Below are positions 36,307 to 45,180 of a stretch of 64,000 nucleotides of DNA, piece by piece. The stretch comes from Streptomyces sp. NRRL B-1140 (lineage in GTDB: Bacteria > Actinomycetota > Actinomycetes > Streptomycetales > Streptomycetaceae). A program made the translations under genes and the position numbers. The stretch spans positions 124,001 to 188,000 of the forward strand of contig NZ_LGEA01000090.1 in the NCBI RefSeq assembly GCF_001280065.1, in the 5' to 3' direction. The stretch's first letter is position 1, and every line of letters begins with the position of its first letter. The notes beneath the pieces were generated by a model. That model did not search any database, was not told the origin of the DNA, and saw only the letters and a list, made by a program, of their open reading frames with translations.

Positions 36307-37650
36307 ATGGAACAGACGAAAGCAGCGGAAAAGGGTGCCGGTGCCGGAGGGCAGCATGCCCGCCCCGGCGCCGCCGTGAACCGCGCGATGACGACCTTCA
36401 GCCCTGCGGACCAGGAGAAACAGCGCGGCGTACGCCGAATGAAGCTCACCGCCACCGGACTTCTCGTGTTCGTGGCGCTGGTCTACGTCCTGTCCACCTG
36501 GGCACACAACTCCGGCGCCGGGTCCTGGGCGGCCTATGTCGCCGCCGCCTCCGAGGCGGGCATGGTGGGCGCGCTCGCCGACTGGTTCGCCGTCACCGCC
36601 CTCTTCCGCCACCCCCTCGGCATCCCCATCCCGCACACCGCGATCATCCCCACCAAGAAGGACCAGCTCGGCGTCTCCCTGGGCGAGTTCGTCGGCGAGA
36701 ACTTCCTCTCCGAGGACGTCGTACGGCAGCGGCTGCGCGCCGTCGGCATCGGCAGCCGCCTGGGCGCCTGGCTCGCGGTCCCCGAACACGCCGACCGGGT
36801 CACCGCGGAGCTGTCCACGGCCCTGCGCGGCGCCCTGACCGTCCTGCGCGACTCCGACGTCCAGGCCGTCGTCGGCGAGGCCATCACCCGCCGCGCGAAC
36901 GCCCAGGAGATCGGACCCGGCATCGGCAAGATGCTGGAGAAGGTCGTCGCCGACGGCGGTCACAAACGCGTCGTCGACCTGATCGTCACCCGAGCGCACG
37001 ACTGGCTTGTGCTGCACCGCGACGAGGTGATGGACGCCGTGGAGGGCGGCGCCCCGGGCTGGACACCGAAGTTCGTCGACCGGAAGGTCGGCGAGCGCGT
37101 CTACCGGGAACTGCTGCGCTTCGCCACCGAGATGCGCGACATGCCCGGCCACCCGGCGCGCAGCGCCCTGGACCGTTTCCTCACCGACTTCGCGGGCGAC
37201 CTCCAGTCCGACACCGACACCCGCGCCCGCGTCGAGCGGCTCAAGGGCGAGGTCCTCGGCCGCGGCGAGGTGCAGGACCTCATCGCCAGCGCCTGGACGG
37301 CCGTACGGTCCATGATCGTCTCAGCGGCCGAGGACGAGCGCAGCGAGCTGCGGCTGCGCGTACGGGCGTCCCTGCTGTCGCTGGGCTCCCGGATGGCGCG
37401 CGAGCGCAAGGTGCAGGACAAGGTCGACCAGTGGGTGGAGGACGCGGCCGTCTACGTCGTCACCACCTACCGCAAGGAGATCACCTCCCTGATCACCGAC
37501 ACGGTCGCGAGCTGGGACGCCGAGCACACCACGAAGAAGATCGAGGCGAACATCGGCCGCGACCTGCAGTTCATCCGCATCAACGGCACGGTCGTCGGCT
37601 CCCTGGCCGGCCTGCTGATCTACACGGTGTCGCACGCACTGGGCGCGTGA
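36307..37650 (+). CDS. DUF445 family membrane protein
   Basis: The 447-residue protein has an N-terminal hydrophobic helix (LTATGLLVFVALVYVLSTWA), then the DUF445 core (AASEAGMVGALADWFAVTAL, then TKKDQLGVSLGEFVGENFLS). It ends in a hydrophobic C-terminus (VVGSLAGLLIYTVSHAL). DUF445 is widespread in actinobacteria with unknown role. The start is the ATG at 36307, just downstream of GTGGAGCGG. Confidence 0.88.
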   Translation: MEQTKAAEKGAGAGGQHARPGAAVNRAMTTFSPADQEKQRGVRRMKLTATGLLVFVALVYVLSTWAHNSGAGSWAAYVAAASEAGMVGALADWFAVTALFRHPLGIPIPHTAIIPTKKDQLGVSLGEFVGENFLSEDVVRQRLRAVGIGSRLGAWLAVPEHADRVTAELSTALRGALTVLRDSDVQAVVGEAITRRANAQEIGPGIGKMLEKVVADGGHKRVVDLIVTRAHDWLVLHRDEVMDAVEGGAPGWTPKFVDRKVGERVYRELLRFATEMRDMPGHPARSALDRFLTDFAGDLQSDTDTRARVERLKGEVLGRGEVQDLIASAWTAVRSMIVSAAEDERSELRLRVRASLLSLGSRMARERKVQDKVDQWVEDAAVYVVTTYRKEITSLITDTVASWDAEHTTKKIEANIGRDLQFIRINGTVVGSLAGLLIYTVSHALGA

Positions 37651-37716
37651 GGCTTCGGGCGTAAGAGAAGCCGGTCAGGGCACCCGACGGGGATTCCGCT
37701 CGAAGAGGAGGGGGCC

Positions 37717-39186
37717 ATGACCACCGCCCAGGCCGACACCGGCCACACCGTCACCACCGACATCCCCGCCCGCCTCGACCGCCTCCCGTGGTCGCGCTGG
37801 CACTGGACGATCGTCATCGGTCTCGGCACCGTATGGATCCTCGACGGACTCGAAGTCACCGTCGTGGGCAACATCGCCAGCCGCCTGTCGGAACCCGGCA
37901 GCGGCCTGCCCATCACGTCCGGCGAGGTCACCGGCATGGCAGCCGCCCTGTACGTGGCGGGCGCCTGCCTGGGCGCACTGTTCTGGGGCCGCCTGACCGA
38001 CAGATGGGGGCGCAAAAAGCTCTTCATGATCACCCTGGCGGTCTACCTGGCCGCCACGGCCCTCACCGCGATCTCCTTCGACACCTGGTGGTTCTTCCTC
38101 TTCCGGTTCCTCACCGGCTTCGGCATCGGCGGCGAGTACGCGGCCATCAACTCGGCGATCGACGAGCTCATCCCCAAGGAGTACCGCGGCCGCACCGACC
38201 TGATGATCAACGGCAGCTTCTGGCTGGGCGCGGTCTTCGGCTCACTGCTGTCGATCGTCGCGCTGGACACGGACATCTTCGCGGCGAACGTCGGCTGGCG
38301 TCTCACCTTCGCGCTCGGCGCGGTCCTCGCCCTGGTGATCCTCCTGGTCCGCCGGCACGTCCCCGAAAGCCCGCGCTGGCTGCTGATCCACGGCCGCGAC
38401 GACGAAGCGGAACGCATCGTCTCCTCCATCGAGAGCAAGATCGAGGAGGAGAGGGGCGAGCCGCTGCCCCGCGCCGAGGGCGAGATCACCATCCACCAGC
38501 GCCGCAGCGTCTCCTTCATCGAGATCGGCCGCACGGTCTTCTCCGACTACCGCCGCCGCGCGATCCTCGGCTTCTCCCTCTTCATCGGCCAGGCGTTCCT
38601 CTACAACGCGATCACCTTCGGCTTCGGCGCGATCCTGACGACGTTCTTCGACGTCCCGAGCGGCAACACCGGCTACTACTTCGCCGTCATCGCCATCGGC
38701 AACTTCTGCGGCCCGCTGTTCCTCGGCAAGCTCTTCGACACGGTCGGCCGCCGCATCATGATCTCCGGCACCTACATCCTGTCCGGCCTGCTCCTGTTCG
38801 GCACGGCCTGGCTCTTCGACCAGGGATCCCTGAGCGCGACCACGATGACGGCCTGCTGGTGCGCGGTGCTGTTCTTCGCCTCGGCCGGCGCGTCCAGCGC
38901 CTACCTGACGGTCTCCGAGGTCTTCCCCATGGAGACCCGGGCGATGTCGATCGCGTTCTTCTACGCCATCGGCACCGCGGCCGGCGGCATCAGCGGCCCG
39001 CTGCTGTTCGCCAAGCTCACGGAATCCGGCGTCGTCGGCGACACGGTCCTGGCCTTCTCGATCGGCGCGACGCTGATGTGCCTGGCCGGCCTGGTGGCGG
39101 CCCTCCTCGCGGTGAAGGCGGAACGCCGCTCCCTGGAGGACATCGCCACACCGCTGACGGCGGCGGAGCAGAAGACGACGGTGTAG
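37717..39186 (+). CDS. MFS transporter, sugar porter type
   Basis: The 489-residue protein has 12 membrane helices. The family marks are GRLTDRWGRKKLF between helices 2 and 3, FGIGGEYAAINSAIDELIPK and the central loop REGEITIHQRR. GAAGAGGAGG precedes the ATG by 6 bases. The substrate is not predicted; relatives include metabolite and inositol transporters. It is convergent with the peptidase gene. Confidence 0.88.
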   Translation: MTTAQADTGHTVTTDIPARLDRLPWSRWHWTIVIGLGTVWILDGLEVTVVGNIASRLSEPGSGLPITSGEVTGMAAALYVAGACLGALFWGRLTDRWGRKKLFMITLAVYLAATALTAISFDTWWFFLFRFLTGFGIGGEYAAINSAIDELIPKEYRGRTDLMINGSFWLGAVFGSLLSIVALDTDIFAANVGWRLTFALGAVLALVILLVRRHVPESPRWLLIHGRDDEAERIVSSIESKIEEERGEPLPRAEGEITIHQRRSVSFIEIGRTVFSDYRRRAILGFSLFIGQAFLYNAITFGFGAILTTFFDVPSGNTGYYFAVIAIGNFCGPLFLGKLFDTVGRRIMISGTYILSGLLLFGTAWLFDQGSLSATTMTACWCAVLFFASAGASSAYLTVSEVFPMETRAMSIAFFYAIGTAAGGISGPLLFAKLTESGVVGDTVLAFSIGATLMCLAGLVAALLAVKAERRSLEDIATPLTAAEQKTTV

Positions 39187-39195
39187 CGGCCCGAG

Positions 39196-39245
39196 GCGGG
39201 CGGGACAGGCTCCGGTTCATGACGACCGGGGCCGGTCCCGCCCGC
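39196..39245. terminator. Bidirectional terminator after the MFS gene
   Basis: An 11-base-pair outer stem (GCGGGCGGGAC) encloses an inner CCGGT/ACCGG stem. It lies between the convergent MFS and peptidase genes. Confidence 0.7.
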
Positions 39246-39273
39246 GCTCACGTCCGTGCCGGACCGGTCCGCG

Positions 39274-40911
39274 TCACCCGGCCCGCCCGTACGTGCCCGT
39301 ACCCAGCAGCTCCGGCAGCGGGTTGACCAGGCCGCCGGAGGGCGACTGCCGCTGCGCGGAGGGCCCGGACGGCCACACCGCCGGACAGTGCGTGCCCTTG
39401 CGCGGCGTCTTCAGGGTCACGAGGTAGGTGTCGATGGCGTCCCGCGCACACGGGCTCAGCCAGTAGTCGCCGTGGCCCACACCGTCGTACGTGAGGAACA
39501 CGGCCTCCCGCCCGATCTGCCGGGCCGCGTTGGCGCCCCAGGAGTACGGGGTGGCCGGGTCGAAGCGGCTGTTGGTCATCAGGATCGGCGGAGTTCCCTC
39601 GACGTCCAGCCGGCGCTGCGGGTTGCGCACCTCGGACGGCCAGTCCTGGCAGCCGTTCTGGACGGTCCAGCCGAGCGGGCTGAGCCGCATCACGGGCGCG
39701 AGCCGGCCCAGTTCACGCTCGAAACGGGCCAGAGTGCGGTAGGAGGACACACCGAAGTCGTAGTCCTGGCACATCACCGAGTTGAACGGGTACTCCATCG
39801 GCTCCCCGTACGTCCGCGCGAACCGCGCCGCCGCCCCGGCGGCACCGGCGTCCAGGTCGGCGAGCATCCGGGCGAACCCGAACCAGACGGCCGGGTCGTA
39901 CATGCTGCCCAGGGCCACGGACTGGAGGTCCTGGGGCGTGATGGTCTGCGGCGGGTCCCCCGGCACCACCAGTTCACCGGCCTCCGCACGCTTGTAGAGC
40001 GAGGTGAACACGGCCCGGGCGTCTTGGCCGTGCAGAGCGCAACTCGCGGTACGGGCGCACCAGTCGGCGAACTGGCCGTACGACTGCTCCACCCCGACGG
40101 CCTCGGTCTTCTGGAAGCCCCACGGGCCCAGGCTGTGGTCCATGTTGGAGTCGAGCGTCATCGCGCGGATGCGGTGCGGGTAGCGCTCGGCGTACTGCTG
40201 GCCGATCGCGGTGCCGTAGGAGACGCCGTAGTAGCTGATCCGCCGCTCGCCGAGACCGGCGCGGATCGCCTCCATGTCGCGGACGACGCTCCCGGTGTCC
40301 ATGTGGTCGGCGAGCGGGCCCGACAGTTCGCGGCAGCTCTCGCCGAGCGCGCGGTTGGCCTTGCGGAGGGCGGCGAAGGAGGCGGCGCTGTCCGGGTAGA
40401 GCAACGCGTTCTGGGTCATCACCCGGTCCTCGTCGCACACCACCGGGGTGCTGCGGGCGACACCGCGCGGGTCGAAGCCCACGATGTCGAACCGCGCGAG
40501 CAGCTCGGGGGAGAAGCTGCTGGGGGCGCTGAACGCGAAGTCCACGCCCGAGCCGCCCGGCCCACCGGGGTTGACCAGCAGCGAACCGATCCTGCGGGCG
40601 GGGTCGGTGGCCCGGTGCCGGGCGAGGGCCAGGTCGAGGGTGGTTCCCTTCGGCCGCTTCCAGTCCACGGGCACCTTGACCGTGGCGCACTCGAAGACGC
40701 CCTCACCCCCGACGGACGGCGGCTCACAGGGCGCCCAGGCTATGCGGCCGGGTAAGCCGGGGGTGGGGGACACGGCCGTGTCCTCGGCCGAGGGCGCGGC
40801 GACCGCGGTCCCGCTGATCAACTGCCCGAACAGCGCGGTGGCCAGTGCTCCTACGGCCAGTCTCCCGCGCCGTCGTATGACACGCGGGACCGGTGGGGTG
40901 TGGGACGGCAC
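39274..40911 (-). CDS. Secreted alpha/beta hydrolase, tripeptidyl aminopeptidase-like
   Basis: The 545-residue secreted enzyme has a signal peptide (GRLAVGALATALFGQLISG, cleavage near AVA-AP) and the TAP-like fold. The nucleophile is the Ser of YYGVSYGTAIG, with Asp in NSRFDPATPY and His in GVGHGDYW. The substrate-binding segment VNPGGPGGSG is present. It probably releases tripeptides from peptide N-termini outside the cell. The basic Arg-Arg-Arg before the hydrophobic core fits Sec or Tat export. Confidence 0.9.
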   Translation of the reverse strand: MPSHTPPVPRVIRRRGRLAVGALATALFGQLISGTAVAAPSAEDTAVSPTPGLPGRIAWAPCEPPSVGGEGVFECATVKVPVDWKRPKGTTLDLALARHRATDPARRIGSLLVNPGGPGGSGVDFAFSAPSSFSPELLARFDIVGFDPRGVARSTPVVCDEDRVMTQNALLYPDSAASFAALRKANRALGESCRELSGPLADHMDTGSVVRDMEAIRAGLGERRISYYGVSYGTAIGQQYAERYPHRIRAMTLDSNMDHSLGPWGFQKTEAVGVEQSYGQFADWCARTASCALHGQDARAVFTSLYKRAEAGELVVPGDPPQTITPQDLQSVALGSMYDPAVWFGFARMLADLDAGAAGAAARFARTYGEPMEYPFNSVMCQDYDFGVSSYRTLARFERELGRLAPVMRLSPLGWTVQNGCQDWPSEVRNPQRRLDVEGTPPILMTNSRFDPATPYSWGANAARQIGREAVFLTYDGVGHGDYWLSPCARDAIDTYLVTLKTPRKGTHCPAVWPSGPSAQRQSPSGGLVNPLPELLGTGTYGRAG

Positions 40912-41043
40912 GAATGTTCCTCCATGGATCAGGAGTTCACAGTTGGATCACACCCTTTCTCCAACTCCCGTGCATCACAAGGGATATGACGGCCAGCTGT
41001 GGCCGGACCGCTTCGGCCGTGCGAACCCCCGACAGAAACTGCG

Positions 41044-41049
41044 CTATAG
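41044..41049 (+). promoter_or_regulatory. Candidate -10 element of the 41-kb small RNA
   Basis: TATAGT stands out from the GC-rich surroundings and lies about 6 bases upstream of the first hairpin of the small RNA. No good -35 was seen. Confidence 0.4.
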
Positions 41050-41054
41050 TTGAT

Positions 41055-41205
41055 CTGTGTCCAGCCGCCGGAACTCCGGTAGCGGGACGATGCGTTGGTG
41101 GTCCAAGGAAAGACGCCCCACTTCCTGTGGGGAAATGCAGGTGCAAGGCCTGCCCGGCGCTCCGACAAGAACCCGGCCCTGGAAAACAGGGCCGGGTTCT
41201 TTGCT
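41055..41205 (+). ncRNA. Free-standing small RNA with a tRNA-like domain and its own terminator
   Basis: This stretch codes for no plausible protein and is bounded by a -10-like TATAGT and a strong terminator. The 5' part folds as a hairpin (CCGC-CGG-AACT-CCG-GTA-GCGG, 41065-41087). At 41092-41161 a cloverleaf can be drawn: acceptor GCGTTGG/CCGGCGC, D stem GTC/GAC with loop CAAGGAAA, anticodon stem CCCCA/TGGGG with loop CTTCCTG, T stem GCAGG/CCTGC with loop TGCAAGG, and U at the discriminator position. No CCA follows (CCGACA). I know no RNA family that fits; the GGGGAA-GGTGCAAG core also resembles part of the cobalamin riboswitch. Confidence 0.6.
41167..41201 (+). terminator. Terminator of the small RNA
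   Basis: A perfect 15-base-pair stem (AAGAACCCGGCCCTG) with a GAAAA loop ends in TTCTTTG, one of the strongest terminators in the window. Confidence 0.9.
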
Positions 41206-41258
41206 GTGCCGAACCATCACATGAGGTCGCCGCGTCGGCCGAGGTGAAACGATCGACC

Positions 41259-41292
41259 GAGGTGAAGCGGCTCGGCCGAGCCGCTTCACCTC
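41259..41292 (-). terminator. Palindromic hairpin downstream of the small membrane-protein gene
   Basis: A perfect 34-base palindrome built from GAGGTGAAGCGGCTCGG lies 23 bases after the stop at 41316. On the minus strand it should terminate that gene. An octamer GGTCAGCC occurs three times in a row just inside it (41297-41320). Confidence 0.7.
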
Positions 41293-41315
41293 ACCTCGGT
41301 CAGCCGGTCAGCCGG

Positions 41316-41618
41316 TCAGCCGCGCCGGTCCGCGACCGCCCACGACGCCAGCCCCACGGCCCCCGCCACACCGAACACGGCAGGCCAGGCCCCCACCTTC
41401 TTCGCCAGCGGATGGGACCCGGCGAAGGCGGCGACGTACGCGGCCGACAACGCCCCCGCCGCCACCCCGCCGGCCTGCTGCCGCCACTGCCGGGCGGCCG
41501 CCGCACCGGCCACGGCGAGCACGACCCCGCCGAGCGGCCGCTGCCGGGTCCAGCGGGCCACGCCGTACCCGCCCACGAGCCCGCTCGCAGCGACCACCGC
41601 ACTGGGAACCTTCGCCAT
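41316..41618 (-). CDS. Small membrane protein, function unknown
   Basis: The 100-residue protein begins MAKVPSAVVAASGLVGGYGV, with AGGAGG 6 bases before ATG 41618. Two or three weak membrane helices are interspersed with Arg-rich loops (VARWTRQRPLGGVVLAVAGA). I recognise no family. It is divergent from hsp18, with 168 bases between the starts. Confidence 0.75.
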   Translation of the reverse strand: MAKVPSAVVAASGLVGGYGVARWTRQRPLGGVVLAVAGAAAARQWRQQAGGVAAGALSAAYVAAFAGSHPLAKKVGAWPAVFGVAGAVGLASWAVADRRG

Positions 41619-41698
41619 ACCTGCCTCCTGCGTCGTACACCTGTTCAAGATCCCGAGGCTAGCCCGCAGACTTTCGGAACCCGAACCTGAGCCTGGGC

Positions 41699-41727
41699 TT
41701 GTCAAGTTTCCTCCTCCGAGCTATATA
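41699..41727 (+). promoter_or_regulatory. hsp18 promoter
   Basis: TTGTCA (41699-41704) and TATATA (41722-41727) are separated by 17 bases, an almost ideal vegetative promoter and rare in this GC-rich genome. It lies 59 bases upstream of the hsp18 start. No HAIR or CIRCE element was found; control by a dedicated repressor such as RheA is possible. Confidence 0.7.
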
Positions 41728-41786
41728 AGAAGACGCAGACCGTATGGCATCGCACCCACGGCACCTGAAGAGAGGAGTGACCCGTG

Positions 41787-42212
41787 ATGCTCATGCGCAC
41801 GGACCCCTTCCGTGAGCTCGACCGACTCACCCAGCAGGTCTTCGGCCCCGCCACCAATCGCCCCACGGCGATGGCGATGGACGCCTACCGCTCCGGGGAC
41901 GACTTCTTCGTCCACTTCGACCTCCCCGGCATCGACCCCGAGACGATCGAGCTGGACGTCGAACGCAACGTCCTGAACGTCCGAGCCGAGCGCAGGTCCC
42001 CCGCCCCCGAGGGCGCGGAACCCCTCGTCGCCGAGCGCCCCACCGGCACCTTCACGCGCCAGCTGTTCCTCGGCGACACACTCGACACGGAGCGCATCGA
42101 CGCCTCCTACGAGGCCGGCGTCCTGACCCTGCGCATCCCGGTGGCCGAGCAGGCCAAGCCCCGCCGCATCCAGATCACGGGCGGCGACGCGCCCAGGCAG
42201 ATCAGCGGCTGA
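41787..42212 (+). CDS. hsp18: Hsp20-family small heat-shock protein
   Basis: The 141-residue alpha-crystallin protein begins [20 protein letters not shown], like Hsp18 of Streptomyces albus. The alpha-crystallin core runs from about residue 35 to 125 ([20 protein letters not shown]), with the C-terminal LRIPV and RRIQITG strands. GTG 41784 is an alternative start. It holds unfolded proteins under heat stress. Confidence 0.92.
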   Translation: MLMRTDPFRELDRLTQQVFGPATNRPTAMAMDAYRSGDDFFVHFDLPGIDPETIELDVERNVLNVRAERRSPAPEGAEPLVAERPTGTFTRQLFLGDTLDTERIDASYEAGVLTLRIPVAEQAKPRRIQITGGDAPRQISG

Positions 42213-42237
42213 CCTCACCGCACCGCCCACAGGAACG

Positions 42238-42272
42238 CCGCGCCGCCGGTACGAGCTCCCGGCGGCGCGGCA
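42238..42272 (+). terminator. Hairpin between hsp18 and the DUF2267 gene
   Basis: A perfect 13-base-pair stem (GCCGCGCCGCCGG) with a 9-base loop, 26 bases past the hsp18 stop. Confidence 0.7.
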
Positions 42273-42318
42273 CCCCCACACGCACCCCCCCGCACACACC
42301 CGGAGGAAAACCCCGCAC

Positions 42319-42786
42319 ATGAGCACGCCGACGGTGCCCCGTGTGACGACGAGCCACGCCCCTCACACCGCCGCCGCGGCGGCCGACGACGGCTGGCCCC
42401 ACCTGGTCGACGCGGTCCGCGAGTCGGGCCTCTACCCCACCCGGACGAAGGCGGAACAGGTCACCCGTACCGTCCTGACCGCCCTCGGCACCCACGTCAC
42501 CGGCGACGAACGCGTCGACCTGGCACGCGCCCTGCCCGCGGAGGCCGCCCGGCTGATCGCTTCCCAGATCCCGGCCACAGACCGCCTCACGGCCGCACGG
42601 TTCGTCGACGAGGTCGCCTCACGCACGCCTGGGGCGACGCCGGCCACGGCCCGCTGGGACGTCAGCTCGGTCCTGAGCGCGCTGCCGCCCCTCATCGGCG
42701 ACGATCTGGTCACCCGCATCCTGGCCCAACTCCCCACCGGCTACGCCCTCCTGTTCGGCCGAGCGGACCTGACCCCGGCGCCGTAG
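42319..42786 (+). CDS. DUF2267 family protein
   Basis: The 155-residue protein has the DUF2267 features (AEQVTRTVLTALGTHVTGDE, then LPAEAARLIASQIPA). CGGAGGAAAA precedes the ATG. DUF2267 proteins often accompany stress genes such as hsp18, as here. Function is unknown. A strong terminator follows. Confidence 0.87.
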   Translation: MSTPTVPRVTTSHAPHTAAAAADDGWPHLVDAVRESGLYPTRTKAEQVTRTVLTALGTHVTGDERVDLARALPAEAARLIASQIPATDRLTAARFVDEVASRTPGATPATARWDVSSVLSALPPLIGDDLVTRILAQLPTGYALLFGRADLTPAP

Positions 42787-42802
42787 TCTTCCGAAGACAC
42801 AC

Positions 42803-42841
42803 GACGGCCACCGCCCAGGTCATGGACCGGCGGTGGCCGTC
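42803..42841 (+). terminator. Terminator after the DUF2267 gene
   Basis: A 13-base-pair stem (GACGGCCACCGCC) with a 13-base loop that contains an inner GGTC/GACC pair. It precedes the next gene by 33 bases. Confidence 0.8.
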
Positions 42842-42874
42842 ACGGCGCCCGACCCGCTGCCGCCAGGAGCCTCC

Positions 42875-43675
42875 TTGACCCGTACGACGTCGACCACCCT
42901 CACCACCCCGGACGGCACGCACCTCGCCCACACGGACCACCACCCCGCCGGGAACCCCGCGTCCACCTTCCTCCTCCTGCACGGTCTGGCCGGCCACCAG
43001 GGCGAGTGGGACACCCTCGCCGCGCAACTGTCCGCCGACGGCCACCGCGTGGTGACGTACGACGCCCGAGGCCACGGCGCCAGCACCCGCACACCGGCGA
43101 CCACGACCCGCGAGGCCCACGTCCAGGACGCCGTGGCCCTCATCCGGCAACTGGACCTGGCCCCGGTGACCCTCCTCGGCCATTCCCTGGGCGGCCACAC
43201 GGCCATGCTGCTGGCCGCGTCCCACCCCCACCTGGTGAAATCCCTGATCCTGATCGAAGCGGGCCCGGCGGGTCCGGCCCCTGGTCTCCCCGCCCAGATC
43301 GCGACCTGGCTGGACAGCTGGCCGACGCCGTTCAGGTCCCTCGAGGAGGCGGAATCCTTCCTCGGTCACGAGGCCTGGACGAGGACGCTGGAGCAGCGGG
43401 CCGACGGCTGGTACCCGGCCTTCGACCGCACCACCATCGTCGACTCGGTCGCCGAACTGGCCACCACCGCCTACTGGGAGGAGTGGTCTCGCATCACCTG
43501 CCCGACCCTCCTCATCCAGGGCGAACGCGGCACGATGCGTCCCGGCGAGCCGGCCGAGATGCTCAGCCGCCGCCCGCACACGCGGTTGATCCGCATTTCC
43601 GACGCCGCCCACGACGTCCACCTGGATCAGCCGGAGCGCCTCTACGAGGCGATCGTTTCGTTCCTGTCCGGCTGA
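42875..43675 (+). CDS. Alpha/beta hydrolase
   Basis: TTG 42875 is chosen because CAGGAG precedes it by 6 bases, giving 266 residues. It has the oxyanion loop LLLHGLAGHQGEW, the nucleophile elbow LLGHSLGGHTAM and the late His (ISDAAHDVHLDQP). The catalytic acid is probably the Glu or Asp of LIQGERGTM. It resembles lipase/esterase or haloalkane-type hydrolases. No signal peptide is present. Confidence 0.85.
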   Translation: MTRTTSTTLTTPDGTHLAHTDHHPAGNPASTFLLLHGLAGHQGEWDTLAAQLSADGHRVVTYDARGHGASTRTPATTTREAHVQDAVALIRQLDLAPVTLLGHSLGGHTAMLLAASHPHLVKSLILIEAGPAGPAPGLPAQIATWLDSWPTPFRSLEEAESFLGHEAWTRTLEQRADGWYPAFDRTTIVDSVAELATTAYWEEWSRITCPTLLIQGERGTMRPGEPAEMLSRRPHTRLIRISDAAHDVHLDQPERLYEAIVSFLSG

Positions 43676-43802
43676 AAGGCGTCCCACCGGCGCCGCCGGT
43701 CCACCTGCAACAACCCCGTCGATGCCCGCTTTTGTGCGGCCTTGAGCTCCAGGTCACAACGGAACCCACACGAAACAAGGTCTTGTCGCCCACTTAAAAC
43801 GA

Positions 43803-43817
43803 CGGTTATTTTAACCG
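43803..43817. promoter_or_regulatory. Palindrome upstream of the sugar ABC operon
   Basis: CGGTTA-TTT-TAACCG is a perfect palindrome 71 bases upstream of the binding-protein start. A TTGTCG (43783-43788) about 18 bases upstream could be the -35 element, so the palindrome would overlap the -10. It is a likely operator for a LacI- or ROK-type regulator not present in the window. Confidence 0.5.
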
Positions 43818-43887
43818 CCATTCGAAGTCCGGCCTGATCATCCGGGCGACCTCAAGGCGTGTGCATGTCTCAAGGAAGGGCAGTGCC

Positions 43888-45174
43888 ATGACGCTTGACA
43901 GTGCGCGGTTTTCTCGTCGGGGATTTCTGGGGCTGGGAGTCGCGGCGGGGGTCATCACGCTGACGGCGTGCGGCTCCGGCGCCGGTGCGGCCGACGCTCC
44001 GCTGGTGATGACGGTGTGGGGCGGCGACCCCGACCGCAAGACGTACCAGGCCCGCATCGACCTGCTGGTCAAGAAGCACCCGGACCTGAAGGTCAAGCTG
44101 CAGCTGGTGCCGAACGACTCCTACGCGCAGAAGGTGCAGACGATGATCGCCGGCGGCACTGGGCCGGACATCATGCAGGTCGCCGAAAGCGTCAACACGT
44201 ACTCCAGCAAGGGTCAGCTGCTGCCCCTCGACGACCTCGCCAAGCAGGCGAAGCTCGACCCCGGGCAGCGGTTCGGCCCGGTCGGCTCGCTCTACACGTA
44301 CGAGGACAAGCTGTATGCGATCCCGGACCGCTCCGGTGCGGTCACCGTGTTCTACAACAAGGACATGTTCGACAAGAAGGGCATCAAGGCGCCCACGGCG
44401 GACTGGACCTGGGACGACGCCCTCGACGCGTTCAAGGAGCTGACGGTCCCCGGCAAGGTGTGGGGATACAGCGGTGCCGAATGGTTTCCGCAGTGGTGGA
44501 GCCTCGCCTACCAGAACGGCGGCACCATCATCGACGCCCAGGGCCGGCCCGCGGTCGACAGCGACGAGGTCGTCGAGGCGCTCCAGTGGGCGGGCGACCT
44601 GGTCTTCAAGCACAAGGTGGTGCCGAGCAAGGCGGACTACGCCGACATGGGCCCCGACATCGGCGGCGACCAGGCCTTCCCCAACCAGAAGGTCGCCACC
44701 CACGCCAACGGCTTCTGGGTCATGTCGGGCCTGACGAAGGTGAAGTTCGGCTGGGACATCGCGCCCATGTGGCGCGGCAAGAAGCAGGCCGTGTCGGCGT
44801 TCGGCAGCGGACTCGCGATCTCCCGCACCTCCAAACAGCGCGACAACGCCTTCAAGGCGATCGACTTCCTCACCTCCCCCGCGGCGCAGACGGAGATCAT
44901 CGCCTCCGGCCAGGACGTGCCGGCCAACCTGGAGGTGCAGAAGAGCCAGGCCTTCCTCAAACCGTCGTGGATGAAGACGGACGTCGACATGGGCGTGTTC
45001 GCAGAGTCGAGCGCGTTCGTCTTCCGGGCGCCGTTCATCCCCGAGTGGAACGAGATGCAGGACGTGTTCTCGAAGGGCCTCGCCGACTTCTGGCTCGGCA
45101 AGGAACGCAGCGCCAAGAAGGCGCTGACCGCCGTGCAGAAGGACCTCGAGTCCCTCATCAAGTCCGGGGCATGA
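43888..45174 (+). CDS. Sugar ABC transporter substrate-binding lipoprotein
   Basis: The 428-residue lipoprotein has a Tat signal (RFSRRGFLGLGVAAG) followed by a lipobox (TLTACGSG). The mature protein is a family 1 binding protein (VMTVWGGDPDRKTYQARIDL). ATG 43888 is chosen for AAGGAAGGG 7 bases upstream. It is the first gene of an operon with two permeases and a beta-galactosidase, so the ligand is probably a galactoside oligosaccharide. Confidence 0.9.
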   Translation: MTLDSARFSRRGFLGLGVAAGVITLTACGSGAGAADAPLVMTVWGGDPDRKTYQARIDLLVKKHPDLKVKLQLVPNDSYAQKVQTMIAGGTGPDIMQVAESVNTYSSKGQLLPLDDLAKQAKLDPGQRFGPVGSLYTYEDKLYAIPDRSGAVTVFYNKDMFDKKGIKAPTADWTWDDALDAFKELTVPGKVWGYSGAEWFPQWWSLAYQNGGTIIDAQGRPAVDSDEVVEALQWAGDLVFKHKVVPSKADYADMGPDIGGDQAFPNQKVATHANGFWVMSGLTKVKFGWDIAPMWRGKKQAVSAFGSGLAISRTSKQRDNAFKAIDFLTSPAAQTEIIASGQDVPANLEVQKSQAFLKPSWMKTDVDMGVFAESSAFVFRAPFIPEWNEMQDVFSKGLADFWLGKERSAKKALTAVQKDLESLIKSGA

Positions 45175-45180
45175 CCGGCT

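Noticed and set aside
41092..41165. Cobalamin riboswitch
   Set aside because: Only the GGGGAA...GGTGCAAG block matches; the CCCGC...CUGU segment is missing and no downstream gene follows before the terminator.
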